A stretch of 64,000 nucleotides of DNA from Cyrtodaria siliqua (taxonomy: Eukaryota; Mollusca; Bivalvia; Adapedonta; Hiatellidae): contig JAWPHD010002633.1 in NCBI GenBank assembly GCA_037043455.1, forward strand, positions 62,001-126,000, in the 5' to 3' direction. Made by a program: the position numbers and the translations under genes. Shown here one piece after another: positions 25,201 to 33,744 of the stretch. The notes beneath the pieces were generated by a model, which was given only the letters and a program-made list of their open reading frames with translations, was not told the origin of the DNA and searched no databases. The stretch's first letter is position 1. Every line of letters begins with the position of its first letter.

Positions 25201-27297
25201 CCAAGTTTTATCGCATTAATAATGACACTTTTATGTGGTAACAAACTGCCAAAAATTGGTCTTAGTAAATCTATGGCAGACATTTTTAATGTTCTTACTG
25301 AACACTTTAAGAGTAATGCATTAGACAAAGACATGGTGTTCGAAGCAGCGGCAACATTAGAAAATACCTATTTAAATTATAATGAGCATGACATGTGTTT
25401 TACATTTCTACACTGTTCAATCGCCGAATCAACCTTTGAAGCTGCAAGGGAAATCATTCCAAATATCCTGATACAGTTTTGTTCTTTGGAGTATCTCGTT
25501 CAATTCATTCAACCGACTTCTGTCAAGAATGATGCATATCTGCTTGATTCTAACGTAGATTACGAACACAAAACGTATAACATATACTACAGTGGCATAC
25601 TAAACAGATTTAAGGAATCTATCGCATTGAAAACACAATCTAATGATGACTTACAACATATTGCAGGATCCTGTTTGTGGCACGACGCCGAATTCATAGA
25701 TATTGCTCTTCAAGACCTATTGTTTTTAGACTTTATTCAATCTGATTCTCATGGACTGTCTCTTATGTGCTACTTCTCCCGTTTTGGCTTCACTACACTG
25801 ATAAAACGTCTAACATCTCTTCGTAATGACTCAACTTGTCAGCTGGGAAATCTGTATCAGGAACATATAAAGAAGGCGATTATAGAGGCATGTTTATCTG
25901 CAAAGGGGTTTTGTGTAAGGCATCTGGTTACACAGATAAATGAAACAAAAAATGAAATCGTGTTTGCGGCAGTGAAAGGAGGAGACAAAGACATACTTGA
26001 TTTTTTGCTGGGTAGACATACTGACGACAAAATATTAACCACACTGACTTTGCAAAGTGAAGGCAAGTCTCTTTTGCTTGTAGCTTCAGAAAATGAAAAG
26101 GGAGAAGTAATAAGGTATTTGTGTGAATCATGTAAAGAATTGACTGAAAGGACGGATGACAATAAAAACAACGCAGCACACTATGCCGCTAGTAAAGGGA
26201 ACATTAACTGTTGCACATACCTTTTAAATCAGGGGATCGATCCGTATTCCAGAACAGATACTGGTGGGACAATATTGCACCTGGCGTCAGGAGGTGGTCA
26301 TATGAAAATGGTAGAATATATTTGCAAAACATATATTGAAATGCTACACTTGAGTGATAATAAGGGAGATTTAGCTGCTCATTACGCGGCATATTCCGGT
26401 AATGTAGAGTGTTTGAATTATCTTATTGATCAAGGGATAGATCCAAATGAGAAGACAGGTGAAGGAGAAAGCTTGCTACACATAGCTGCTTTAAGTGGTA
26501 ATACAATTACGGTACAATACCTCTGTGAGACATACGAGGATATGTTGCATATGAACGATAATGATTCTAGCAATGCTGCTCACAATGCTGCTCATACTGG
26601 TACTGTAGAGTGTTTGAAATATATTATTGATCATGGGATAGATCCAAAAGAGAAGACAGGTGAAGGAAAAACCTTGCTACACAGGGCTGCTTTAGGGGGT
26701 AATACAGTTATGGTAAAATACCTCTGTGAGACATACGAGGATATGTTTCATATGAAAGATAATGATTCTAGAAATGCTGCTCACAGTGCTGCTCATCTTG
26801 GGAATGTAGAGTGTTTGAAATATCTTATTGATCGTGGGTTAGATCCAAAAGAGAAGACAGATGAAGGAGAAACCTTGCTACACAGGGCTGCTTTAGGGGG
26901 TAATACAGTTATGGTAAAATACCTCTGTGAGACATATGAGGATATGTTGCAAATGAAAGATAATGATTATATGAATGCTGCTCACTATGCTGCTCATCTT
27001 GGGAATGTAGAGAGTTTGAAATATCTCATTGAACATGGGATATATCCAAATGAGAAGGCAGGTGGAGGCGAAACCTTGCTACACACGGCTGCTTTAGGTG
27101 GTAATACAGTTATGGTAAAATACCTCTGTGAGACATGCGAGGATATGTTGCATATGAAAGATAATGATTCTAGAAATGCTGCTCACAATGCTGCTGATAG
27201 TGGGAATGTAGAGTGTTTGAAATATATTATTGATCATGGGATAAATCCAAATGAGAAGACAGGTGGAGGTGAAACCTTGCTACACATGGCTGCTTAA
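4057..27297 (+). CDS. Gene model: 2A-like leader, HEPN, STAND NTPase, ankyrin repeat protein (4 exons)
   Basis: The proposed coding sequence joins 4057-4243, 9554-10318, 24007-24102 and 24509-27297. That is 3,837 nt, giving 1,278 residues plus TAA. Introns are 5,310, 13,688 and 406 bp; all are GT/AG and phase 1. Domain order: hydrophobic leader with GIETNPGP (about 38-60), HEPN (about 70-215), coiled coil (about 225-310), linker (318-350), P-loop NTPase of STAND type (about 365-560), helical region, then ankyrin repeats (about 765-1278). Proteins of this plan resemble NLR-type intracellular sensors; HEPN domains are often RNases and STAND NTPases act as oligomerising switches. An innate-immune role is inference. 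Further exons inside the long intron 2 cannot be excluded, and the ankyrin array ends at a nonsense change, so the allele may be truncated. Confidence 0.65.
4323..4353 (+). repeat. CCGT short tandem repeat
   Basis: A run of GTCC/CCGT units just inside intron 1. Similar runs border the tandem-array elements at 1410-1435 and 38790, so this is probably the edge of a decayed element of the same kind. Confidence 0.5.
4930..6870 (+). mobile_element. Penelope-like retroelement copy 1, GIY-YIG before RT, decayed
   Basis: Reading across frameshifts, three blocks appear in order. (1) 5000-5110: Cys-Gly-Lys-Gln-Tyr-Val, then SITVRFREHKYNA, fitting a GIY-YIG endonuclease core, followed at 5250-5330 by a conserved post-endonuclease stretch (LSLNDNLYQHRNISKEPN). 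(2) 5770-5940: ICYLYKKPTRNSIFSYNK and APSGDVITGNF. (3) 6100-6490: SFRNLTSGIQEFHNKFILV, KIPTMYWIPKLQSK, LPHHLI, then GIPIGMNC at 6640. These correspond to the same conserved blocks in copy 2 on the minus strand. Endonuclease ahead of RT is the permuted order known for Naiad-type Penelope-like elements. Stops, frameshifts, an internal deletion near 6375 and a 95-bp inverted duplication make it inactive. The tail from about 6760 belongs to the dispersed 3'-end family. It lies in intron 1. Confidence 0.65.
5948..6157. repeat. Perfect 95-bp inverted repeat with 20-bp spacer
   Basis: The arms are 5948-6042 and 6063-6157 and are exact reverse complements; the spacer is 6043-6062. The right arm carries the Penelope-like coding block that reads SFRNLTSGIQEFHN, so the left arm is an inverted copy of it. 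The arms start with TATTATGAAATTC and include CCCGGAGGAAGTAAAG. No mismatch was found by eye. Confidence 0.9.
6871..7779. other. Intron 1 sequence; no gene seen
   Basis: AT-rich intronic sequence with no recognisable element. Confidence 0.5.
7780..8235 (+). repeat. ~150-bp tandem array (3 units)
   Basis: The phrase AGTTAGGAATGARATATTGG recurs at about 7815, 7973 and 8120, each followed by a TTTCTG-TAGGTAGCTTA block, a GGGTTACTGG/GGTTCACTGG block and AAGGTCAA. The spacings are 156 and 145 bp. The units are diverged but clearly homologous. It lies in intron 1. Confidence 0.7.
8236..9553. other. Intron 1 sequence up to the exon 2 acceptor
   Basis: No element recognised. The last bases are a T-rich tract ending TTTTGTTTTCAG at 9553, a good acceptor for exon 2. 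Confidence 0.5.
9554..10318 (+). CDS. Exon 2: HEPN domain and coiled coil
   Basis: Encodes residues 63-318 of the model. The first ~150 residues are a helical domain resembling the HEPN domain of DZIP3-like proteins. IRRLRNTLYGHNT contains R182-N183 and H188, the R-N-x4-H motif that forms the active site in HEPN ribonucleases. Residues about 225-310 (IETLKAWHEWENNVEQRLDK onwards) are charged and heptad-like, suggesting a coiled coil. The acceptor is TTTTCAG at 9553. The donor chosen is AG/GTTTGT at 10319, which ends in phase 1 like its neighbours; without splicing the frame runs on to a stop at 10368. The intron-proximal GTAATG after the acceptor supplies codon 63 together with exon 1. RNase activity is inferred from the motif, not shown. 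Confidence 0.75.
10319..11234. other. Start of intron 2; no gene seen
   Basis: Begins with the donor GTTTGT. AT-rich sequence without a recognised element. Confidence 0.5.
11235..11965 (-). pseudogene. Non-LTR retrotransposon (LINE) C-terminal fragment
   Basis: On the minus strand the translation gives, in order, EVYVFEKLDIIERIHTDLLK, VYAELGRHPIAI, IKFWNKLIIGN, then a 137-residue open frame (11655-11242) with FRTTNHRFPVETGRF, followed after a frameshift by RCTLCNSDKGD. This is the C-terminal region found after the RT domain of many invertebrate LINEs: an ELGRxP block, an NHxxPxETGRW block and a CxxC knuckle. The usual ETGRW is ETGRF here. There is no RT or endonuclease, several stops and at least two frameshifts, so it is a dead 5'-truncated copy in intron 2. 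The exact LINE clade is not resolved. Confidence 0.65.
11966..12984. other. Intron 2 sequence; no gene seen
   Basis: AT-rich sequence; no supported feature. Confidence 0.5.
12985..13530 (-). repeat. 3'-end fragment of Penelope-like element (long copy)
   Basis: One of the longest copies of the dispersed tail. On the minus strand an 88-residue open frame (13458-13192) is rich in Leu, Cys and Phe, and the same peptide recurs in the copy at 56600-57070. It continues into the GGTGCACC, CCGGTTTAAACCCCCAGTGGC and CCGTTCCAAGG blocks and ends near TCCCTGTCCGATATTTTTATC. The open frame is part of the retroelement's terminal region, not a host gene. Confidence 0.6.
13531..14084. other. Intron 2 sequence; no gene seen
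   Basis: No supported feature. Confidence 0.5.
14085..14960 (+). repeat. Degenerate ~170-bp tandem array
   Basis: Recurring blocks are CCAAGCTGRATTTTGAC (14112, 14283, about 14530, 14708), TTTTACATCAGTTATCCATTT, and TTTTGACTTCATATGAATTG (about 14241, 14411, 14510, 14860). Unit spacing is about 170-178 bp, with one partial internal duplication. Very T-rich on the + strand. It lies in intron 2. Confidence 0.65.
14961..15891. other. Intron 2 sequence with a possible TATA box and an unassigned open frame
   Basis: GAGTATATAAAACTGG at about 15041 resembles a TATA box. A 117-codon open frame starts at 15151 and ends at 15504; it is Cys/Phe/Ile-rich with no domain I recognise and is not called as a gene. 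From 15760 to 15880 there are repeated GACTCAAA/CTGAGTTTTGA words immediately upstream of the Harbinger fragment, so this block may be that transposon's 5' region. Confidence 0.35.
15892..16235 (+). pseudogene. PIF/Harbinger transposase (HARBI1-like) N-terminal fragment
   Basis: ATG 15892 (AAAATGGCC) opens MAAINQNIVQQLLNRR. One frameshift near 15970 leads to NPLEYLNETELFKRYRFRRD, then NTRERSLPLPPVMVVCVFLR and VASGDMQLTVADSLNASQHR before a stop near 16217. This follows the N-terminal helical region of Harbinger transposases (the NPL-Y-D-x-EL, RF-R and CVFLRYxASG blocks). The catalytic DDE part is absent. A dead copy in intron 2. Confidence 0.7.
16236..17895. other. Intron 2 sequence; no gene seen
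   Basis: AT-rich sequence; terminal repeats of the Harbinger element could not be identified. No other feature supported. Confidence 0.45.
19289..19715. mobile_element. Solo LTR-like insertion, 427 bp, with 4-bp target duplication
   Basis: Begins TGTAACACTA and ends TAGTGTTACA, a 10-bp inverted terminus of the TG...CA type. GGAT is duplicated on both sides (19285-19288 and 19716-19719), and removing the insert restores the array unit (GCTCGGATGAGTTCG). An AATAAA lies near 19550. This fits a solo LTR of a Ty3/Gypsy-type retrotransposon. A MITE is the alternative. Confidence 0.6.
21255..21790 (+). repeat. Dispersed hairpin family, copy 1 (near full length)
   Basis: Inserted in the 162-bp array, which resumes at about 21800. 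Shared landmarks with copies at 41200 and 57530 (both minus): AGATCGCTGAGCCCGAT at the left, ATACGCAGGCTTCATAACC, CTCAACCCGGGGCTAGAG, and GTGTCGTGCTCGGCCG at the right. Two hairpins lie near the right end: stems 21680-21689 with 21703-21712, and 21717-21723 with 21733-21739. The 89-codon open frame 21306-21575 has no domain. No transposase; a non-autonomous element is likely. Confidence 0.65.
22051..22545 (+). repeat. Two ~290-bp repeat units and element 3' terminus
   Basis: GGCCGGATTTCAGCGAAACG starts at about 22090 and again at about 22380, each followed by GATYATCAGTACCAA, CCGGTTGAATGA and a (G/A)GTTATGRCCC word. A short duplication, CTGATCAGTACTAGGTC, is present near 22245. The block ends in CAGGCCCTCTTGGGCCTCTT (22521-22540), which also ends the array element at 39775. 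Confidence 0.6.
22546..22914. other. Intron 2 sequence; no gene seen
   Basis: No supported feature. Confidence 0.5.
22915..23215 (-). repeat. 3'-end fragment of Penelope-like element (diverged)
   Basis: Recognised on the minus strand by the diverged series: GACAGTGTA region, GGTGCAAAAAA in place of GGTGCACC, TTGTCAACTCTTTT, then GTGGTGTCGC. A 73-codon frame (22917-23138) is a by-product. Confidence 0.45.
23397..23770. repeat. Two Penelope-like tails in inverted orientation
   Basis: The left half (about 23480-23580) reads as the reverse complement of the tail (GACATCACAACATAAACATAAAAG). The right half (about 23590-23770) reads in the + direction (CACCCTTTTATGTTTTAGATGTCATG, GGTTGACTGAGTCCTTGAATG). 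A 37-bp block with TATAGTATTCATACAGCACC is duplicated in tandem at 23397-23470. Confidence 0.5.
24007..24102 (+). CDS. Exon 3: 96-nt phase 1-1 linker exon
   Basis: Flanked by the acceptor TTTTTCCACACAG (24006) and the donor AG/GTAAAC (24103). It encodes GGHPDARTNDEFIDNLRQYK followed by VIADREEIKKRI, counting shared codons. The 96-nt length and phase 1 at both ends let it be inserted or skipped without changing the frame. It links the coiled coil of exon 2 with the NTPase of exon 4. No domain of its own is recognised; the charged, helical character fits a continued coiled coil or linker. Assignment to this gene rests on phase and frame compatibility. Confidence 0.6.
24103..24508. other. Intron 3 (406 bp)
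   Basis: GTAAAC donor and TTTGCATTACAG acceptor; AT-rich; no other feature. Confidence 0.65.
24509..27297 (+). CDS. Exon 4: STAND-type NTPase and ankyrin repeats
   Basis: Opens in frame after the acceptor TTACAG as EEAQCLLISHSKYLERYQLP. The Walker A motif is G392-IPGIGKT-399 and Walker B is IVILIDD (D442-D443). The region to about 560 matches the novel STAND NTPase type (nSTAND3) common in molluscan receptors, including an RAIVTLRK sensor-like strand. A long helical segment follows, then ankyrin repeats from about residue 765. Early repeats are diverged; from about 26300 they form 67-residue double-ankyrin units (NAAHxAAxxGxVECLKYxID, then ETLLHxAALGGNTVMVKYLC). The stop at 27295-27297 is TAA where sister units have TTA. 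The internal Met at 24547 is not the start if exon 3 is spliced on. The same frame stays open again from 27298 to a TAG at 27679. Confidence 0.8.
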
Positions 27298-27720
27298 GGA
27301 GGTAATACAATTATGGTAAAATACCTCTGTGAGACATACGAGGATATGTTGCATATGAAAGATAATGATTCTAGAAATGCTGCTCACAATGCTGCTCATA
27401 CTGGTACTGTAGAGTGTTTGAAATATATTATTGATCATGGGATAGATCCAAAAGAGAAGACAGGTGAAGGAGAAACCTTGCTACACAGGGTTGCTTTAGG
27501 TGGTAATGCAGTTATGTTAAAATACCTCTGTGAGACATACGAAAATATGTTGCATATGAAAGATAATGATTCTAGAAATGCTGCTCACAATGCCGCTGAT
27601 AGTGGGAATGTAGAGTGTTTGAAATATCTTAATAATCATGGGATATATCCAAATGAGAAGACAGGTGGGGGTGAAACCTAGCTAAACAGGGTTGCATTAG
27701 GTGGTAATACAGTTATGGTA
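26300..27720 (+). repeat. 201-bp tandem ankyrin units
   Basis: GGTAATACARTTAYGGTA recurs with its AATAC at 26500, 26701, 26902, 27103, 27304, 27505 and 27706: exactly 201 bp each time, i.e. 67 codons with two ankyrin repeats per unit. The similarity between units is high enough to suggest recent unequal exchange or gene conversion. Confidence 0.9.
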
Positions 27721-29010
27721 AAATATCTCTGTGAGACATACACTTGGCTGCTTTATGTGGAAATACAATAATGGTAAAATACCTCTGTGAGACATACGAG
27801 GATATGTTGAATATGAACGATAATGATTGTAGTAATGCTGCTCACAAAGCTGCTTACCGTGGTACTGTAGAGTGTTTGAAATATTTCATTGATCAAGGGA
27901 TTGATCCAAATGTGAAAACATGTAACGGAGAAACCTTGCTTTACAGGGCTGCTTTATGTGTAATACAATTAGGGTAAAATACCTCTGTGAGACATACGAG
28001 GATATGTTGCATATGAAATATAATGATTCTAGAAATGCTGCTCCTAATGCTGCTCATCTTGATACTGTAAAGTGTTTCTGATATCTTTTTGATCAAAGGA
28101 TAGATCCAAATGTGAAGACAGGTGATGGAGAAGCCTTGCTACATATGACTGCTTTGGGTTGCAATACAAGTATGGTAAAATACCTGTGAGACATATAAGG
28201 ATATGCTGCAGACGAATGATAATTATTCTAAAAATGCTGCTCGCTAAGCGGTTCATAGTGGTACATTATATTGTTTGAATTATCCGATTAATGAAGGGGT
28301 AGATCCAGATGATTATATGAATTATGTATATGGAGCTGCTGATTTTGGTACTTCAGACTTGTTGACTGAAGATGAGGACTTCTTCTCGCAGTGCTGCACT
28401 TCCTGGTTTTGTGTATTATTTTCAAACATATCATTGTCAAAAGATGGATCAAAATCACGATTAATGAAGGATAAAGCGTGTTATACCGAGCTTCTTCTGG
28501 TGGTACATTTGTAGTAATACATCTACGAAATGTAAAAATATGTGTATTCCTTACGAATAATCATGAATCTAGAATTGCTGCTCATCATGATAGTGAGGAC
28601 ATACTGTTCATGAGATAGATCCAAATGACTAGACAGAAGGCCATTGTATTACACAGGGCTGCTTTATGTTGTAGTATACCTCTGTGAGATATACAAATAT
28701 ATTATGTTGAACACGGCTGATTATGATATTATGATTGCTGCTTACAATGTTGCTCATCGTGGTACTGAGGACAGGAGATTAATCCAAATGACAAAACAGA
28801 AGGCGAATAACTACTACACAGAGCTGCTTTATGTGTTAGAATACCTGTTTGAGGCATACAGAGATATGTTGCATACGACTGAGAAAATTGCAGAAATGCT
28901 GTTGAAGATGTGCTCATCGTGGTACTGGAGAATGTATTTCGTAATGATCAAGTGAAATATCCAAATAAAAACACATGTGAAGGTGAAAGGCCTATAACCA
29001 AGAATGGCAC
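27298..29010 (+). pseudogene. Decayed ankyrin tail of the receptor-like gene
   Basis: Two more 201-bp units follow the stop in the same frame (27298-27681), until a second nonsense change, TAG for TTG, at 27679. Then a deletion near 27740 joins a partial unit, a frame shift near 27957 breaks another, and further units at 28000-28250, 28260-28510, 28640-28800 and 28800-29000 are increasingly diverged while still showing LCETYEDML-, NAAH- and HRAAL-like pieces. Small open frames here (27744-27977, 28275-28514, 28644-28955) are remnants of this array. Either the gene ends at 27297 and this is former coding sequence, or this copy is a pseudogene. Confidence 0.75.
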
Positions 29011-29469
29011 AAGCAATGATTTACGCAATTGTAAAATAGTTGTCGAGAGAAAATAGCATATATCTGGGTAGGAACTGGAAACAAAAAAATGACATAATAG
29101 TAGATCAAATCACGTGTGTTCCAACAAAATTAAAAACAAAAATGTCGTCACTGAGACATAAACACGCCACGACCATTTTTTCCTACCAGACACATTCTTC
29201 CAGATTAACTCTTTCTACCAAACCTTTTGAGGTGGGCGTCCACGCTTCTCTCTGTTCAAACACCTTGACATGCCTTACATATTGATTACAATTCACCCTT
29301 GTAACACGACGTGCTAGAAATCCTTCACGAGATGGTAGACGTGTTGTTCTTTTCACGAACGAGCGTATTCGAATGAGTGAAAAACAAAAACCGTCTACCA
29401 TTGAGTTAAGTATTTCCATATAATCGAACACAGCAGTTAAATAATATGTTTATTAAATTTTAAATCAGT
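29011..29469. other. No gene seen
   Basis: An 82-codon frame on the minus strand (29431-29183) has no recognisable domain and overlaps an equally long frame on the other strand; not called. The 3' UTR of the receptor-like gene could extend here. Confidence 0.4.
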
Positions 29470-30060
29470 TTTTGAAACGAAATTATTCGCGTTATTGAAC
29501 GTTATCGGCGGATGATGTCGACGTCAGCACCACTGTACTGACGTAATAACTCAGCGTCACAGTTATTTGTGTGTTCGGAGTTATTTTGGAGTTATTTTTG
29601 TGTTCGATTATGAATATTCTTTCACTGATAAATCTCAATCTTTCACCGATAAAAATGTAATAATATAATATTATAAAATATTTCGTTTAAAGGATTTTCT
29701 ACTATTATTAATGCATCTCTCGAATATATAGAGGTAGACTATTATCATGAGCATCAAGAAGCAAATGCAAGTTTATATAAAGAATATTTAACTGCTTGGT
29801 CGATTTTAGGGAAATATGTGTGGTTCTATTCTTGAACAAGCGTAAACCAGAATTAATCGCGTTATATAGCGTTATCGGCGGATGACGTCGGCGGATGACG
29901 TCGACGTCACCAACACGTTATTGACGTCATAACTCAACGTCACAGTTAGTTATTTTTGTGTTCGGAGTTCGTTATTAATATTTAGCGATTATGAATATTC
30001 TGTCACTGAAAAATACCAATCTTTCACCCATAGAAATGTAATAAATATAAATATATACTT
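29470..30060. repeat. Direct ~220-bp duplication rich in TGACGTC sites
   Basis: Copy 1 (about 29474-29690) and copy 2 (about 29850-30060) share CGTTATCGGCGGATGA, CTCARCGTCACAGTTA, TTTTTGTGTTCG and GATTATGAATATTCT. CRE-like words: 29520-29527, 29539-29546 (TGACGTAA), 29883-29890, 29896-29903, 29903-29910, and a perfect TGACGTCA at 29932-29939. Copy 2 carries an extra 13-bp internal duplication of the GGCGGATGACGTC word. Confidence 0.7.
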
Positions 30061-31020
30061 TATATATAAAATAATGATTGAGAAAATGAATAAACAAGTA
30101 TAGCTTATGTTTAATTTGTTCCATTAGTAGACCTTGTTGTCCCTAAATGTTGATGTTTAGTTCATGTGTGCTTTCAAGTCAGTTACAAATTCAGCAAAAG
30201 TTTCACAAGAACATATCATTATGGTGTAGATAAATCAATGGCATGCATGGTGAGACATATGTATGAACATAAATTCATCGGTATAACTTGTCGTAAATAG
30301 TGTCATGCGTGCATATATATAAACTCAAAACCGTGAAGTAATACAGCTATGTCATTTGTCTCTCAAATTGCAAAAAAATATTAGAATACTCAACTCGTAA
30401 TATAATACAGAACGTTATTCAGGTTTACGTTCATTTTTCTGTATGGTTTTGCTCTCTGAATACATCATATTATGCACATTATGATTTTTGTCAACCGTTT
30501 TGAACGTGAAGCTACCTGATGTAATATTGATATTGCACCACTGGGTACACGTATTATAAAAACATTGCCATGCATCTAAGGTATTTTAGTGTGTCTTACT
30601 GTAGGATTTATACAAGGACATACATTATGTAAATGGTATGTTATAATTATACTAAGTATATTTTAAAACACAACATATTTCGATTATTTATAGTCCGCTG
30701 TTTCTTTGTTCAAATCAAGCGTGTATTGTATGCTAGTACACACGCATTTGTGTTACAAAGGTAAACATATAGAGATAAACAGTTGCATAAAATTTGCTAT
30801 AGTTTTTGCATTTAAAACAAATTGTGCATGAGAACTTTAATCCTAAACTCCAAATTCAAAAAATACCAAGTGGTGCGTTTTCCAAATGTAGTGTATAAAA
30901 AATGAAGGTAAAAGTAATATTTAATATTTTCGGAATCATTGGGCACATTATTTTAAGCGTTAAAGTCCATCACAATTTATTAAAAATAAGAACTTAAAAA
31001 GGAATACATTTTTGAAGCAA
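30061..31020. other. No gene seen
   Basis: AT-rich sequence; nothing supported. Confidence 0.5.
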
Positions 31021-31260
31021 GAGAAGACAATAGCAGATCCGGTCCATTCAACGGCGCCACGTTTTTCTATCGGTGTGTCTTTAGGCAAGACACTTCGCCT
31101 AACCTCGTCCGTCGGATGGCGATTCCCTGTACCGGAGTTTCTCCTCTGAGAAACCATAGGAACCTATTGGAGGTGAAGAATCCTATTTATCTTTCCACTC
31201 TCTCCGTTAGCATAAACAATGTGTTATTGGACCTTTAAACAATGGTATATAAGTATGGAT
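31021..31260 (+). repeat. SINE-like dispersed repeat, copy 1
   Basis: Shares with 33745-33990 the blocks CACCGGTGGCAC/CAACGGCGCCAC, TCGGTGTGTCTTTAGGCAAG, CCTCGTCCGTCGGATGG, CTCCGTTAG and CTCTCTCC. The GGCAAGACACTTCGCC word is typical of widespread invertebrate short repeats. No RNA polymerase III head was identified, so the class is uncertain. Confidence 0.4.
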
Positions 31261-33744
31261 GTTTACGTCACTTTTAACACTCCTTCAGACAGTTCACGTT
31301 GGGTGTACTTATAGTAGTAAGCTCTACCCTCAAGTTTATAGTGCTGCCACCCTGGAATACCACGCCATAGAACATGATATCAGACCCTGTACTGACACCG
31401 TGTCGACCAGTCTAACACTACCCTGTATGTGCTGAGTGTCAAACAAAGTTGGTAATTCCCAGCTAGATAATATAAGCCCATTTCCCCTGTCAACAACCCA
31501 AATACCGAAGAATTATCTGCGTTGAAAACCAAACTTGTTAAGACACGTATTCTATGGTAGTTGTAAATAGTTGTTTTGCCGCATGTCTCATATTGTTAAT
31601 TTGAAAAACTGAAGCATACATCAATATGCGTATATCATTTGTTTTCATTTATACAGTTTATTGTTTATTTGATTAACCATTGTGTATTCATTGTTCTTGT
31701 TTAAGGTTTATTAGTATAATAAACGAAATGTTAAATGGGTTAACTAGGTTAATGTATGTTGACTAGCTAGATCTTATTTTAAATTACAGGTTAACATATA
31801 TGTATATCATAATTGAATATGAGATAATGTCAGATGAATAATCAGTTGTCTTTGTTGTTATATGAACCTGTGATGACACACGCACACTGATTTATATAGT
31901 TATCACATGACTTACGGTGTGTGAGTGTAATAAAGCCATAATGTATTTGTCATATTACACTAGTGAAATAAATATACAAGTGAAGGTCGAATCAGCGTTC
32001 GGTACTTTCCGTTCAGCTCGGTGTGCATCGGAATTGCCTCGACGATTTCCGTAACCGTTTAAGATACCGGATTACGGAAATCGACAACGTAAATCCGTTG
32101 TTCGGTGGCTTACGAAAAAGACCGAGTGGACATATTACGTCATCATACGATCATACGATACGACGTCATCAAACGACAACACTATATACAGACAGTGCAA
32201 TGGATCTACGATAAGGCCTGTTTATTATAAGGTCTTTTTGGAGTTATGTGATAAATATAAAGACCTTTTGGAGTTATGTGATAAACAGAACCTTACATTC
32301 ATGCCTATTTCAAATTGAATTTATTATACTCTTTGAGTAAAATTAATAAAATGTGTATCATATATATTTATCCAACTCGTTCAATACATTCAATATTAAA
32401 CAGGCACTCATGTAAAATCCTCTACATATTGTTATTTTGCTTGTCTTTAAATGAAATATTTTTTACTACCATTTCTATATACAGAATAAAGTTATACTGA
32501 CATAATACAAAATCAATTTTTTTACTTAAGAAAGAAGATTTTTGAAAAACAAAAACTATTCACCTACGTGTTTCAAAATGATATTCCATGTATATAGAGA
32601 CGGTATTAGTATGTTGTAGGTAGTTTGTATTTGTTATCGTTTCATGCTTACTGTCTACATTTTTGGATCACTTGAAGGGACCCGCGCAAACGCGGGGCAA
32701 TTTGAACTGTTCATTATTTGTTAAATAATAGTTTGTTGAAGATGCAGTAGTCATACCTGCATGCCGTGTTTAGTTTAAATATGAATTATCATATCATCTG
32801 AAAGTAAATGAATGAGTAAAATAACTTTTAAAACCTTTTTTTTTTAAACGTAAGCTAGCATGTGTTGAAATGACATATTATATTTTCAGAAACACTTTTT
32901 TGAACGCATGATCGGGCCCTTTGGACAATATTTTAAATGTCAAAACTGATAAGAAACTTTTAAGAAATAAAAGAATGAAAACCTTTTGAAAGGTTCTGCA
33001 TATATATGTAACTGTTTTGTTTCTATTGTTTCTGTTGCCATTGTTCTCATGTTTGTAGCCTTGAACACTGGATAGGTAAAGACGTTTCAGAACTGAACTG
33101 TTTATACTTTTGGTATGCTCTTTATTAAAACAGGAAACGATATAATAATGTGCAATAAAAACCTTTGTTTAGAATACAATGGACAAAACAGGGGCGTAGT
33201 TGACTTGAAATGCGTACATACTATGTCCAACAAACTAGAGGCGTCCGGAGGCATGCTTCACCCGGGTTGTTTTTAACTTGGCTATGCAATGGTGCGTTCT
33301 GCGTTGACAAATTTGATAATTAACATTTGACAAAGTTCAATGACCTACAATGTACCTACACTGTAAACTAAAATAAGACACCGTTAACCGCTCGCTTCAG
33401 TTTTCATTTTTTTCATTATTCAACTGATGTATAGGCCCGGGCCTATATGGCCTTATAGTAGCTATGCCGATGAAACATTGTTACATTGAGACGTCTTTTG
33501 CATATTTTAATATTAATAATTATTTTGATGGGCCCAATCAAATTATTATTTGTTGAGTATATTGCACCAATACTAGTAAACCCTTTAGTAAAATAACAAA
33601 TAACGAAGAAAACTAAATAAACAAAACAACTTCAAATTGTTTACCTTGTATTTAAATATATGCAAGCAGATTTAAAGTAAATATTATAATGGATAATAAA
33701 CTGATGTGTTGATTGCAATGATTGTTAGGTGATTATCGTGGCCA
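31261..33744. other. No gene seen
   Basis: AT-rich. TTACGGAAATCG-type words cluster near 32045-32110 and again at 34495-34605, probably from a shared old repeat. A 30-bp duplication with AAGACCTTTTTGGAGTTATG lies at 32230-32283. No gene supported. Confidence 0.45.

Noticed and set aside
25857..26179. Minus-strand frames of 83-104 codons
   Set aside because: Antisense shadows of the ankyrin-coding exon.
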